The translations under genes and the position numbers were made by a program. A stretch of DNA of 64,000 nt from Sphagnum compactum (Eukaryota > Bryophyta > Sphagnopsida > Sphagnales), in contig OZ234497.1 in assembly GCA_965153455.1 (NCBI GenBank), forward strand, positions 9,920,001 to 9,984,000, given 5' to 3'. The notes below the pieces were generated by a model. The model saw nothing but the letters and a program-made list of their open reading frames with translations, was not told where the DNA came from and did no database searches. Position 1 is the stretch's first letter; every line of letters starts with the position of its first letter. This document shows positions 37,901 through 54,454 of this stretch, piece by piece.

Positions 37901-40900
37901 TAGTAAGGCCCTAAAGCTTCAACCTGCACCAAGAGGATTGACCCAAACAAACCAATGAGGGTTTCATCATTGAATGAATTGCTACAACTCTTCCAATATC
38001 AGACCTAACTTGATGCAAATCCAAATAAATCCACTACTACATCAACACGCTAGTGTTGCTGAACTTTAATAGCTTCTTACAGAAATTGGAATAATATGTC
38101 CTTTCCTAAATAACTAATGCAAGATCACATGTGTTTTAGTTGAGCCAAAAGTTGATTTTCAGGCATTCACCATATTTGTGAATGAATGTTGCAACAAGTT
38201 TCCAACAAGTTCCCCAAGCATGTGATTTGACAAGATTGCACCATGACCAGCTTGGCTAGACTAGTGAACAATAAATAAGTGACCAAATGCTTGCAAAAAT
38301 TATGAAGGTTAGAATAGACGAAAATTTTACAATTTCATTCATTTTAGATACTTTTGGCAAGCTTGTGATTTGTATGTCTTCACATTTGTGAATGACCAAT
38401 ATTCTACTAGATCTTTTATGTGTAGTTACATTCTACACCTCTCAAATGTGGGTAAATAATTCTGAAAATTGCACTAGGAAAATTGAATAACAAGTTGGCA
38501 GGTGATTTGAAATCCACAACTTGTGTTTGGATTGAGATCCCCGTGGAGGTGTAACTCAATATGTTGGTGTGGCATTAGATTGTTTTAAAAGATGATCACC
38601 CTATGTAACAAATGTGGTTCTTGCAAAATGATCAACTTCAACCAATCCAACCACATCGGCATATTTGATCACACATCCAAAACTTTGGCATGAGCTTATG
38701 AACCATTATCAAACAAGTGTCTATATTTCTAACCAACACAATGATAGTTTCTAAAGTATGGAAACACACAATATCATGAAATAGACCAACAACCTTAAAT
38801 AGCCCAAGGCACCTTCAAGATGGAATATGGAATAATCCTACCCTAATCACATACTTGACAATACTAGAATTTTAGGTTTTTCAAACACTCCAAGTTGATT
38901 AATTGGCCATTTTTGACCAATGGACATGTCCATTTTGACCAAAAGTTCAAAACATGTATTTTTTGACCAACCAACTTGACAAGTAAATTTAATATTGTAA
39001 TTTATCAAGATTCCGTAAGATTGCCAATAGTCTATAAAGTCCATGATTTATTAAAATAGAAAAATTAAGGATTGTTGTTTTGTAAAAAAAAATATTAATA
39101 CCCTACATAACAATGGCCAATTATAAGAATTGAAAACACCCATGTTTTTGCTTCGAACTTTTCCCCTAATTGATCAAATTGAGACATGTGTCACAATTTA
39201 AAAACTTGTAAGTTTTTGTTTCAGGTATTCCACTTGCCTCCTACTTTCAAATGGACAATTTTACATTGCCAAAACACTAAACATTTGAATTATAAATTCA
39301 ATAAATAAATAAATTGTGGACTCCACATGTGCCACTTTTGATACCACCTTACTATGCCAAGACCTTGCCTTAGTAGACTTTGAAGCCAATTCCTCAAGGG
39401 ATTGGATAGATGTAGCAGTAGAAACTCCTTCCATGTGACTTTAAAACTTGCGCAAATATTTGTAGTAACACAAAGTTGTTCAAGTTGTGGTTTATAGACA
39501 AGGTCGTGTAACAATTTAGACCTCTGCGTGCTTGAAACAAACATAATGATTTGAGCATGTGTCTTTTGCCTTTAACATAGGGGTCAAGATGATTTCCACA
39601 CAAGAGTTTCAAGTAAAGAATCTAGACAAACCTCATGGAACTTGAAAACTTAGGAAAAATGCACATTCCTACAACAAGTCCGATGGCCCTTTGATAGTTT
39701 GCAAGAAGTTGTAAGCATGGGAGGCTCAACTATTGTTCATGTTTCTAGTGCACAAATGCATCCTAATTGTTGGAGCAAACTTGGCGTGACTAGTTGACCT
39801 ACTATAGATGCAATTTGAGATTCCAACCGCATGTATGAATCTAATAGTTGGTCAAAGGGGGGTGGAGCTCATGAGTAGTGGGTTCAAAATAGTGGGTTCA
39901 ATGGAATGGTGAGTGGGTAGTAGTGACAACGTTGTTGGCACATAAGGGCAATTCCATTGAAACATCCTTTAAAGCATTCTACCCCAACTAGGTAAGCAAT
40001 GTTAAATGGAAGATTATGCCATTCCACCTATAACATATTTCACTTGTTTTACCATCATGAGGTAATTTCATGTATTCCCAATCTACCAAGTGCACGACAA
40101 TGCGCCTTTTGTGATGTAGTGTACACTACATATTTCCTTGTACATGTTACAATGAACTATGTTAATGATAACTACATATGCACACAACACTTATAATATT
40201 GAATGAGGGTTTAAAAAAGGTGTTTAGATGTAATATAATTAATATTTCAAATGTGATACCATAAATGAAGGCACATATGGTCAATTTGATTGCAACATTA
40301 AAGGTGTCATTAATAATGAACATTTTCCTTTATGTTCACCTAGCAATTTGTAGTGCAAGAGCAAATTCCAATATATTGTACCTTATAACATAGAGATTAA
40401 ATTTAAACATTACACATGGTTGGAAGTGATAAAGTTGTATAAATTTATACATTTATACGTCATGACCTCATTGCATATGAGAACATGAGTATTTTACACA
40501 AACATGGTGGTATGTATTGAATGATGCAGGCAAGCTGTAACATTCAAAACACTTATACCATTAGTTTCAATTTAAAAAGTATCACTATTTTGTGTGACAA
40601 TATGTGCACATGTGAGCACATATGTAAATCACAAGTAATGACCATATCAATTGTTGTTAGTACTGCCCGTGACATATTAAAGTGAAATTATGTAGTGATC
40701 CTAAAGTATGAGGTCTTCCTAACATGGGAGGATCCACATGATTCCAGAAGCTAGTTCACATTATTTGTTCTACCCATAGCTATTGTTTAGCGGGTGAATT
40801 TCACCCATGTGGAATGCAATTCCGTATCAAGGAAATGTGTAACTTGTTTGTTTAGTGGCCTTTAAACCCCATATCCACCAATATAAAACTTCTAAGAATG

Positions 40901-42658
40901 TTGAATTTAGTAGTATAAATCTATTTATTCAAGCTCAAGGTCTAGTTCGGTACTTTCTAAGAATGTGAAATTAATTAGACAATACATTGTTGTGTAGATA
41001 CAATCGTCGATGACGATTTCAGGTTAATCAACAAGAGTAATTATTATTGTTCTATGTGATTTTTATTTATGTTTAAGTAGTGACACGACAAAATATAATC
41101 TATATTGAGTCTTGTTGTAGCCTTCAACAAATATAAGATGACATCTTTGGTCACATATGACAATTCATATTCATTGTTGTGGACTGATTTTGCAATCCCA
41201 CCATGATTTTCTACATGATTTTCCACTAAGGTTGGTCTAGCATTTTGTGGGTGGCACTCAGGTATACATATGATGAACTTGGTTTTCATTATAGTTTACA
41301 TGCCTTCATGTACATGCCTTTTTGTATATTTTGTAGATACATAATTTGAATGTAATTAGACATGTATAGTACACATCTAACCCACAAATGTAACAGTGTT
41401 TAGAGGATCAACACCAACTCATGAATTCTCAATTGCACATGGATTATAACCATGTATGGGCATAGGTATGGGGAACAAGCAACAACATTGGTCTTGCATT
41501 CGTTGGGCCAGCAATGGGTCTTCTGGTGTGCATCATGTACTTAGTTGGATGCACATTTGACTCAGTACATTCAAGAGGCAATGAACAAACCTCACTGCAA
41601 TTACATGTGCATGTTTTGTGTAAACCTGCTCCACAAGCTCTAATGTAGTTCAAGCCACCCAATAGTTCTTTTCATTCCTGGTGGTACTGACAATGGCATG
41701 TATTCCAAGTTGTGAGTTTCTGAACCCACCAACGTTTCAATGATTGGAATGTTGTTATTGCACTAGGTGCCTTTGGATTTGTAGTAAAAAACTTCAATTG
41801 GCCATTTCACAAGTCCAATTCAAACCTTACTGATTAGTAGCTTATTGAGCAGCTACATTAAATGAGAAGGATATTCAAGATCTTGGTCCTCTACCTTAAC
41901 CACAGGCTGTGGTTGCTGGCTTGCCTGATCAGAGCGAGCAGTAAATGAAATGCATATTATGTCAGCAAACTTTCTCAAAACCTGTACATAGGTCACATTT
42001 CTCCACAAGCAAAATGCCGATTTAACTTTCATCAATATGTACATTTGGATATGTAGGTGTAATAACCAACAACCATCTCCAACACAATATTACACACTTA
42101 CTTCTTCATGACCAAAGTCTTTACAATTCTTGAAAGATGAATACTCTTCTTGCATGACTATTAACAACAGTAGGCCATAAACCCCATCCAGTTGTAGCAT
42201 TTCTAATCACTGATAGATAGAGTCTCTATTTGTGCACTTCATAAGGTCACTGGTTACATCAAGAGAAGAACTTAGTGCAGCTTCACAGAACAGAGTCAGA
42301 GGTGTACTGTGTTGTGTGTGTCACGGCAAAATTGCAAGTTCCAAGTGAAAGACAGATTAGTCCTTGTCAATTGAAAACATCACTTTGAGAAACGTGGATT
42401 ACAAAATTGGCTTCTCCGATTGTAGCTACCCTCTGCAATCTAGCATGCCACCATGAGCCCCCAGAAACCTGCCAGATTTATGCTAAGTCACTAAAACAAG
42501 GTTGATACATCTCTCTTCTTTGCAGGTCCACCGACAGTCTGGAAATGTTTTTGCAATAACACGAGAAGCTTTCTGGACCCGACAACTGTGACTAAAGTTT
42601 CTAGCCTGTTCTGCTTCTAAAGAAGTGCATTTCATGTGGAAAAGGATGGATCACTTCC
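34977..42658. other. AT-rich gene-poor stretch
   Basis: No gene is supported. The beginning (to about 36.2 kb) may include a decayed 3' LTR: a TATA-like CTATAAATAG lies near 35744. A diverged direct repeat (TTCAATTCTAAATWTGTTA with flanks) is at 37640-37733 and 37843-37925. Frames on the minus strand near 41.0-41.7 kb are short and unrecognised. The last few hundred bases before 42659 are probably the HSP60 3' UTR. Confidence 0.5.
37640..37925 (+). repeat. Diverged direct repeat, about 195 bases apart
   Basis: Both copies share ACAWTCATT, ACAARARGTTCAATTCTAAAT, TGTTAWTAA, ATGAAARTARYAAGG and TCAACC in the same order. Substitutions and small indels show the duplication is old. Nothing coding is associated. 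Confidence 0.6.
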
Positions 42659-45600
42659 TCAGTAGTCCATTCCCCCCATGCCTCCTGCCCCCATGCCACC
42701 ACCCATGCCAACCATCTCCTTCTCTTCCTTTGGGAAATCAGCCACCACTGCTTCTGTTGTTGTCATCAGGGACGATACACTGCAACACTTGACACACTAA
42801 TAAGTGCACTGTAGAAGTAACACTAATGAAAAGGATCTAAAATCCCAGACATTACTGAAATTTCCAAGTTTGCCTTTTCACAAATGAGGAGAAAAGGTTG
42901 CTGGCTTATCACTTACCTAGCTGCATCTGTAAGTGCAGTTCTGATAACCTTCACCGGGTCAATAATCCCAGCCTTCACCATATCCACATATTCATCTGCA
43001 TCACAATAAAGCAGCATTGCTGTTCAGGTTCCAGATTTCTTGAGGTGTCCACAACACAAGCTTCCATTCCTATTCCAGTTACTAGTTACTTCTGTGAGGC
43101 TGTATCTGATAGAACCACTGGTCAAGAACATGCCAGCTGTATGGTCTTCTATCATAATGCTGAGAGGAATCAGACCTTGATCATAGTAAGAGTGATAGTC
43201 AAATAAGACAAGAAGGCAGGAAGAATGTTGTGCTGAACATGTCTACTACATGCAAAACACGTAACATACCTCTGGCAGCATCATAGCCAATATCCAAATT
43301 ATTCTGCTCCAAAAGCTTGCCTACCACAACTGCACCCTCCACACCTGCATTTGCTGCTATTGTGTAGGTTGGCATCTGTTCACAGATTTGAAGGGTCAGT
43401 GATGTTCCCCATGACATGCACTATTGCAAAGAATGACTTTGGAGCTGAAATTACTTTCACCTGGTAGTGCATTTTCATGAGCCTTTATGTCCAAACTGTA
43501 CCAAAATTCCAGCTCTCATAAGAAAAATGCACATGCCCCAGGTGTGTTCACAACAATCCTAATGGTTCCAGAGTGTAAATTGCACCTTAAGAGCATTTTG
43601 GATAATTTGGACACCAACTTTTTGATCAAAATTTGCAGTTGGGATCTTATCGAGATCTCGTGAGGCATACAGAAGTGCCACACCTCCACCTACAAACATA
43701 TCACAGCCAAAAGTTGATTTTGCTAACCAAAACCTAAAATTGTTCAATGATGAAACTCAGAGACTGAAGCAAGACTAGAATATAATATCCACATCCTCTC
43801 TCCACCTCTTAAACTCACAATATCAAGTGAGTTCTCTGGGTGAGACTCATACCAGGAACGATGCCTTCTTCCACTGCTGCCTTGGTAGCATTCAAAGCAT
43901 CAGTCACACGGTCCTTCTTCTCATTGACCTCTATTTCACTTGCTCCACCAATCTGCAATCAGTAAAACCAAGTGAGAGAACCAATAAAGTTAAGCACAAA
44001 GGCTCCATGTTTGAAAGGCAGAGAAAATCTGCATGCACTACTGAATTTTTTTGCAAATACTCATCAGACCCATGTACCTTAAGGACAGCAACACCGCCTG
44101 AGAGCTTTGCCAAGCGTTCTTGCAGCTTCTCCTTGTCATAATCTGATGTGGCAGCACTTATTGCTTCACGTATCTGTAGCAACCCATCACACAGTGAGTT
44201 GCATTGCCAGTGCAAGTCTAGTTTTCTATGTGTAACAACTGTGATTGGAGCTAAAACCTTCAGCCATGCATTCTCAGCATGGAACAAACTACACATGGAC
44301 CATTTACAGCCAAGGTTTCAAGAGTCAGAAATACACCAGGTAACTGAAAGACAAATAATCCAATCTTAAACTCAACTGAGAAATCAATACCTGCTCACAT
44401 TGCTCCTCAATGGCTTTCTTGTCACCCCCACCATCCAGTATGATAGTTTCATCTTTTGAAACTGTGACCCTCTTTGCTGATCCAAGCATATCTGGTTGTA
44501 CTTTCTCAAGCTTAAGGCCCAAATCTTCACTTATGAGCTGAATCCATATATACAACCTACCTGATCACTATCAGTATGTACAAGACACACACCAATAATT
44601 GGTTCTAATCTTGCAATCCAGAATGCTGCATAGCTGCAAATATTTCACTGTCAGCTGATACTGGATAATCCAAGTCAGGCCAGGAACTAATGTCTTTGCA
44701 ACTATAACTCATATATTTTGCACCCTGGTTCTGACTTCACAAATTCTTAAAGCTCACATGTTTTTAAGTGGAGTATTTTGCAAATTGGTCTAAATCACCC
44801 AAGGCACCTGCAATGTCTGATTAAAGGGATGCATATGGTAAGATGTTTGAATACCTGGCCCCCAGTCACAACTGCAAGATCCTGCAGGTTGGCCTTTCTA
44901 TTCTCACCAAACCCAGGTGCCTTGATGGCACACACCTGATACCAACCCAGTTGCACAGTTTTTTAGATGAGGAGATGTAGAGATTCTACGGAACATAATG
45001 TCAATCACAATTGTTACTACTTGATGTCATTGCTCCTGAGAAGTAAAGCAGATCAAAAAACTGCACAGCATATGGATAGTAATTAAGTCCCAATAGATCT
45101 CATCCCTTGTGATATGGATCTTGTCCTAGCAGAAGTTTATCACTGGCAAAGTTATGAAGATGCAACTTCCTGCTCTAAGACAATCTTATACCTTGACACC
45201 ACCACGAAGTTTGTTGACAATTAGTGTTGCTAGAGCTTCACTCTCCACATCCTCTGCCACAATCAGCAATGGCCTTTGATCCTGAAAAATACAATTTGGT
45301 CAGGATAGGCACGTTCAAGAAATAGGCATGAATGAAAGAGAAAAAACACTTTAAAATAGCATGGAATAAGTGGTGATGACTTACCTGCACAACCAATTCA
45401 AGCACTGGGATGATGCTGTTTAAGCTTGAGATTTTCTTCTCATGAACTAAGATCACTGGATTCTCAAGTTCCTGGATCATATGTGGAATGAAAGAGTAAG
45501 TCACACTTAAAAACTTTGACTACAAGCTTCATGTCAAATTTCTTGGTCATCAAATCAAGATGCAATATTCAACAACTGTTTTCAAAGGTACCAACGGCCT

Positions 45601-48065
45601 CATCATACTCACAACTTTTTGTGTCTTGGCATTTGTGACAAAGTATGGGGAGATGTAACCTCTGTCAAGCTTCATGCCTTCCACCACCTCAAGTTCATTA
45701 TACAGAGTCTTCCCATCCTGATGCAAGCACCCATACATGTCAATGCATACTTGTCACAGGTGTTGGTTTGGAAAAATTGCAGAAGAGAAATGCTGGATAT
45801 AGACATGATGAAAGGAGCTCAATCTGTGTGCAGTTCAAAATGATTGCACAAGAAGGACTGATAGAAAGAAATCACAACAAAACTTACAGAGACAGTAATA
45901 ACACCATCCTTGCCAACTTTCTCCATAGCCCGTGCAATCAAATCACCAATTTCACGGTCACCATTTGCAGATATTGTTCCAACCTGCAATGCTCACAAAG
46001 GTTAAATGTAGACTGGAGGAATTGACAACCACTTTAATTTCCCATTCAAGAAGTAGGGTTAACAAACAGCTCCAATCCAACGGCTCATGCAATGCACAGT
46101 CACATTAGCAATTTTCCAACAGCAAGTACTTACTTGGGCTATCTCCTCGGATGAGCTTATCATTCTTGCTCTGCTCTTCAAGTGGTTAACCACAGAATCC
46201 ACAGCAAGGTTGATCCCTCGCCGCAGATCCATGGCATTCATTCCAGCTGCCACTGACTTGCAGCCTTCTGAAAAAATGGCTCGTGTAAGCACTGTTGCTG
46301 CTGTTGTACCTGTGAACCCCAAGGTCATCAAGGTTAACACAGGCCAACAACTGAAGGTAAGATTTGACAAGGTTCTGGATTTTCAATTGAAATGAGATTT
46401 TAGCATCATCCACCCCACACGTTGGGGTTGACTTTCCATTAGGAAGGTATGATGTCCTACAGTTGTGCAATCACAATTGGAGTCACAATATCTTCATAAG
46501 CATGGCAAACCTCTCCATGCTGAATAGCATCAAGAGATGACCCAATAAAAAGGTCAGAGTGATTTCAGATCCAACAATATATCAGCAAACAAAAAAAAGA
46601 GGAAGCAGGAGACAAGAACAAAATCAAAAACAGATGGGCAGTTTGAAACAACAGCAATGATCAGATCAACCTCTTCTCTTCACCAGATTAATTAAGCTCA
46701 GCATTTGAGCTACAGAGAAAACTTTGAAGCTACAATTTCTAAGAATATGTAAAATCTGACTACTCTAGATTTGGCGAAATCTGAAATATTGGCATCCACA
46801 TTGAAGTATGACACAAATGGGTTTATTGTAGAGATGAGGTAGAAGATACACTCATTTCATGAGAGGAGTTACCATCTCCAGCCACGTCATTGGTGGCATT
46901 TGCAACCTGCTTCACAAGACTTGCCCCAAGGTTTTTCAGTTTGTCTTTGAACTCAATGCTCTTGGCAACTGTGACACCATCCTTTGTGACCTTTGGACCT
47001 CCATAGCTCTGCTCAATCACAACATTGCGCCCCTGGAACATTGCCAGCAAAGAAAAATAATAATTCAGCACAATAGAGAGAAAGCATCTGACACACAATT
47101 TGTCTGAAAATTTGAGCAAAACTGAGAGAAGGCATAAGGATATACGACACACTCTGAAGCACTAATTTCTGAGTTTCTATCAACTCCATTGATGCCTTTG
47201 AAAGCTGAAAGCATACAGTTTGCAAAGTCAGTTCTGTACCTTGGGTCCCATAGTAACCTGGACAGCATCCGCCAGTTGCTCCACACCCTGCAGCATTTGC
47301 GCACGAGCAGCTACACCAAACCTGATATCCTTGGCAGAGAATCTTCGCACCCATTGCACCTGGCTTAAGTCCTGCATTTGCAAAGAACCAAAATCAAGCC
47401 TGCAAAATCCATGATGCTTTTCTCTATCACTAACACACCATCTACTACACATGGGTACTGCATATGCTTTAATGAATTATTGTTCTCTTCAGTTGCAAGG
47501 TGCTATCTTTGTGCAATTTTCAATTGTAACTGGAAGAGAAAAGCATCAAAAAAGAAATTGTGCAATCATTGATTGCAACTGGAAGAGAAAAGCATCAAAA
47601 AATAAATCATGCAATTTGTCGATTGCAACTTGAAGAGAAAAGCATCAAAGAGAATGACATCAAAAGAGTGATGAGCAGTGGGTGCACACTTACTTGAGCC
47701 CGCACAGATTGCCTGTGCTCAGTGATCAAACAACACCAAAAAACAAAAGCCAAGAATATGTTAGAGACTAGTACAACAATGAGGCACATTTATATGTACT
47801 ATAACAGCAATGTCAAAACTCCATGGTTCTTCTTCTCCTTCATGTGTGTGCAAGGAAAGAAGATCTTCCAGGCTTTTCTGACATAAACCAGAATGGAGAA
47901 CACAAAATGCAGCAAATGACCTAAACCTCTGTATCCTGATCTGCTACAGCGGCTGGTGATCAAAACACTGCAGCAGGCAGAAGAGAGAACAATCTGAAGA
48001 TCCGTCAAGCGTACAAAGGCTTGGTACCTGACTCCAGATACCAATGTAGTCAATGCACGAAACAT
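42659..48065 (-). CDS. HSP60: Mitochondrial chaperonin HSP60 / CPN60
   Basis: This is the group I chaperonin subunit that folds imported proteins in the mitochondrial matrix using ATP with CPN10. The model has 569 residues in 16 exons (transcript order): 48065-48028, 47363-47240, 47032-46873, 46309-46134, 45983-45888, 45717-45613, 45471-45385, 45281-45192, 44935-44855, 44537-44391, 44173-44078, 43952-43853, 43689-43586, 43375-43270, 42995-42917, 42779-42659. Family marks are [21 protein letters not shown] (nucleotide site), [59 protein letters not shown] and the Gly-Met C-terminal tail ending GGMDY. The tail and the short basic presequence ([20 protein letters not shown]) point to mitochondria rather than plastid. 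Exon 1 and its junction are the weak point: frame requires the acceptor TTAAG, 8 bases after a better-looking GCAG. Exon 1 is only 38 bases, and an upstream in-frame ATG exists at 48110. Confidence 0.95.
47518..47655. repeat. Three-copy tandem repeat in HSP60 intron 1
   Basis: A unit of 49-50 bases containing AACTGGAAGAGAAAAGCATC occurs at about 47528, 47577 and 47627 (the third copy has AACTTG). Units are about 90% alike, so the expansion is recent compared with other repeats in the window. It lies inside the first intron of the HSP60 gene. Confidence 0.85.
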
Positions 48066-49449
48066 GATTGTTTGTGCTTCTGCAAGAACACGAAACTGCA
48101 AGAGAAACACTGGAAGCGTTTGCGCCTTCTTCTTTTTTTTTTCCCTTCTTCTTCTGATGCTGCGGCCGCAACAAGAAATGATCGTCAGTCAATCCATAAT
48201 GAACGCTGTTAAGGAAAAAAGGACGATGCAAAGCTCGACTTTTGGTTTCGCGATGAGATAGACAACTCGATGGTGGATTAAAAAAGGGACAAGAAGAAAT
48301 CGAAATGGAGATTTTTTTTCCTGCATGATTTCAAGAAAAACGAAGTTGTGAGAAGAGGAACCTGCAAAGCGCGCAACAGCACGTCCGCGCGAAAACACGA
48401 TCAGTCGGAGATGCAATAATCCGGAAACGGGTCAAAGAAACAAAGGCGCCGTCGCGTGCAAAATGGCTTCAAGATGTTCAGACTTTCTTTCTCTCGAGGA
48501 ACGGAGATCAGAAACGTCAATTGCAATGAAGCAAAAGATACAAAGATTGTCGCCAAACAAAGATTGTTGCCACAAACTCTCTTGTCAATACGATGCGGAG
48601 GGAGAAGAACAAGCAGCAGCAGCAGTACAAGAAGATCGGCACGACAACGACTCAGCTGCTGGCTGGCTGGCTGCCTGGAGGGCGGGCTGGCTGGTTCCAG
48701 AACCTTCAAAACAACGAAGACGACGACGATAGAGACACTGTGTCATGCATCCATTGCGCGAACACAGTTCTTTTCTTAGAAATCCACGAAGAAGCACACG
48801 AGGATTTCATTCAGAAAGCCGCGCCTTAACTGAACTTCTTCTTGGCGGGTTGTTGTGGAGCAGTCGTTCGTCCTGCACGCGACACGGGACGACGACGACG
48901 ACGAAGAAGAAGAAGAAACAAATGCGCACCAGACAAGACTTCTGGAACTGCACCCTGGTATGCAATCTCTTCCTCATTCCATCTCTAGTTACCTCTCCCT
49001 CTAGGAGATGGAATTCCTGGTTTCTGCCATCAGCAACAGCTGCTCCAAGTTGCTCTTGGATGCAATGCTTTTTTTTTCTTTCCTCTTCTTCTTTTTCCTT
49101 GATCTCTCTGCCTCTGGAACTGCAACCTGTATTTGCTAGTAGTAATGCTTCTTCCATGCAACCTGCAAATGCAAAGTCTGAAGATATGAATGTGAAATTG
49201 TGAATACTTCGTGAGCGCTTTCCACAAGGTTGTGAATGTATTCCTTCTTTTGTCGTGCTACCTTCAAAGTGTTGTTGTGGAGATTTCTTCTGAAATCTCA
49301 TGTGCATATGCTTGAAGGGGAATTAGGCGTTCAGACTCATTGCTTTCTCGCCACAGATAACGCTCGGATGTAGTTTTTTGATGGCTTGAGGATTTCGAAC
49401 TTTAGAAGAAGAGGAAGGAAGGGAGAATAGCAGTTAGCAAGCAGGAGCC
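48066..49449. promoter_or_regulatory. Shared upstream region of HSP60 (minus) and the DnaJ-type cysteine-rich gene (plus)
   Basis: This 1.4 kb separates two divergent start codons and must hold both promoters and leaders. It is richer in G+C than the flanks, especially 48340-48950, and contains CTGGCTGG-type and (GAC)n/(GAA)n runs (about 48891-48917). I looked for a canonical heat-shock element (alternating GAA/TTC with 2-base gaps) because HSP60 genes are often heat-induced; only imperfect matches such as TTCTTAGAA (48773-48781) were seen. No TATA box is convincing. Long open frames here (for example 48807-49307, minus) are low-complexity and not believed to be genes. Confidence 0.5.
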
Positions 49450-50093
49450 ATGGCCAATATTACAGCAAGTGAGATTGCAGGCTTCGGCGTTGGTGCACTA
49501 CTCCTAATTGCTGCTTTGGCTGGTCCCAAAGTCGACTCTTTCGTTGCGCGCTCCCAACGCAGGTTCAGTAAATCTAGCCTCCATATCTCTTTCTTTTTTT
49601 CTCTCTGTCTCTGCCTCTCTCATCTGTCTTTCTACACCTTGCGAGATTTCCTTCCAAGCAAGAGTGCTAGTGGCAATTTGAATCTGTTACGGCTTGCAAG
49701 GTGAAATCGTGGCCAGTTAGCCATTGCTTGTGCTTCATGCTTCTAAAGAGTCTTCACAAATTCTGAAAAGATGTACAAGAGGAGGCTCCACAGATAGATA
49801 CTGGGCTACATTGCTACCCTCTTCTTCATCTCTTGTTTTCTTGCTCAGATCACTGGAGCGCAGAGTGTTCTGATTAGGTTTGGAGAGTTTTGGTTGGTGA
49901 CAACTGCTGCAGGTCTTTGAAATTGTGTGAGGAATGTGGAGGTGTGACAAAACTGCCATGCCTCAAGTGCAAAGGACATGGTCAAGTAACTGAGGGGCTT
50001 TTTAGTGCACTTTCCTCAGAACCAAGAGAGAGCACTCCTTGTCTTGCGTGTAAGGGCAGAGGCCAGTTCCCATGTCCTTCTTGCAGTAAATAA
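49450..50093 (+). CDS. Small membrane-anchored DnaJ-type cysteine-rich (zinc-finger) protein
   Basis: The protein has 97 residues in two exons: 49450-49562 and 49913-50093, with an in-frame GT-AG junction through an Arg codon. Residues 10-25 (AGFGVGALLLIAALAG) form one hydrophobic segment. It is followed by four CxxC motifs at C43/C46, C54/C57, C81/C84 and C92/C95 with CxxCxGxG-type spacing (CLKCKGHG, CLACKGRG), the pattern of the zinc-binding region of DnaJ and of small BSD2-like plant proteins. There is no J domain. This suggests a membrane-tethered thiol or zinc protein acting in folding or assembly, perhaps in an organelle; substrate and location are unknown. Short uncharacterised plant proteins that start MANITASEIAGFGVG look like its orthologues (memory, not searched). 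It diverges from HSP60 and converges on the katanin gene. Confidence 0.85.
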
Positions 50094-51119
50094 TAGAGCT
50101 GGTTCATCTCAGCAAACTCCTCTTTAACCAGCTCGTTGGCTTCAGTTCATTGATGTTGTTCTCTCTTTCCTTTGCTATGCATAAATGCTAGGGTTTCTTC
50201 AGGGTGTCAAGCACCATCACAGAACATATCAAGCAAGACAGTTAACAGGTCAATTTTTCCAGTAGAGACTCTTGTTTATGTAGACAAAATTAGATACCAT
50301 GCCTGGACACCTTGAATGTGGGATGTGAACCTGGTGTTTCATCAACCAGGAACACTGATAGTACTTAGGACTGTGAATGAAATGTGCAAGTGACTAATCC
50401 AATAAACACGACTCAAGCACTCTTGTAAATTGCATTTGGACAGTAATGATCTCTGGTGATCTCTTGCCTTCACACTTTGAAGAGGGTTTGGTTTTATCTT
50501 TTTCTTTGCAGACTTGTCTGTCTTTGCTTCTTTGTCTTTCTTTAATGTTTGGTGTCTGATACATAGCATCTGTGAACTGGAATAATATACTAAGTAGGAA
50601 ACCTGACTTGTGCTTCTCTATAATAGAAAGCTAAATTACTCCATGTGTTGAAGAACTATTGTTTTAGGAACCAGTCCGCGTTTGTTATGCTGTAAAACTC
50701 ATACACACTAATTTGATGAGGTTATTATTCAGGACTGTTTAACACCCACCATGCATAACAAAAGGCTTGCAGCTGTCTAGGTGTTTGATCAGCGTTAAAG
50801 ACTTGACTTCAACATGATCAAAGCTTTCTACAAAATGGAAGATCCATCTTCTATACAGAAAATTAGAACTATAACTTCTTCTGGAGGTCCAAACTCCGTG
50901 CAATTGATGTTCACTCACACACACCCAATGACCCCGATTGCATTGCCTTTGTGGTTAGTGATTTTGCACCAGAGAATTCATTCAACTAGATAATTAGGCC
51001 CAAAACATTACAAAATTTGAAGTTTCATACAAGCAAGCTCAAGAGAATCTTCATCATAATGACAAACATGTCATTCTAAATAGATGACCTTGTGGATCTT
51101 CATGCTGCTGTGTCAAATT
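50094..51119. other. Intergenic 3' region between convergent genes
   Basis: This holds the presumed 3' UTRs of the cysteine-rich protein gene (plus) and of katanin (minus). No coding region or RNA gene is recognised. Confidence 0.6.

Positions 51120-54454
<3,335 letters not shown>

Noticed and set aside
41444-41662. Minus-strand Cys-containing frame (72 codons)
   Set aside because: No recognisable family, no splice context joining it to other exons, and the region is AT-rich non-coding.
42659-48065. Plastid CPN60 alpha or beta
   Set aside because: The Gly-Met tail ending GGMDY, the short basic presequence and the internal motifs match the mitochondrial type; plastid subunits lack this tail.
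48807-49307. A 166-codon minus-strand open frame in the HSP60 / cysteine-rich gene interval
   Set aside because: The translation is dominated by repeats (Glu/Lys-rich, poly-Phe, poly-Val) encoded by simple sequence, shows no domain, and lies in what must be promoter and leader DNA.
48066-49449. Heat-shock elements upstream of HSP60
   Set aside because: Only GAA/TTC pairs with wrong gaps were found; no run of three correctly spaced units.
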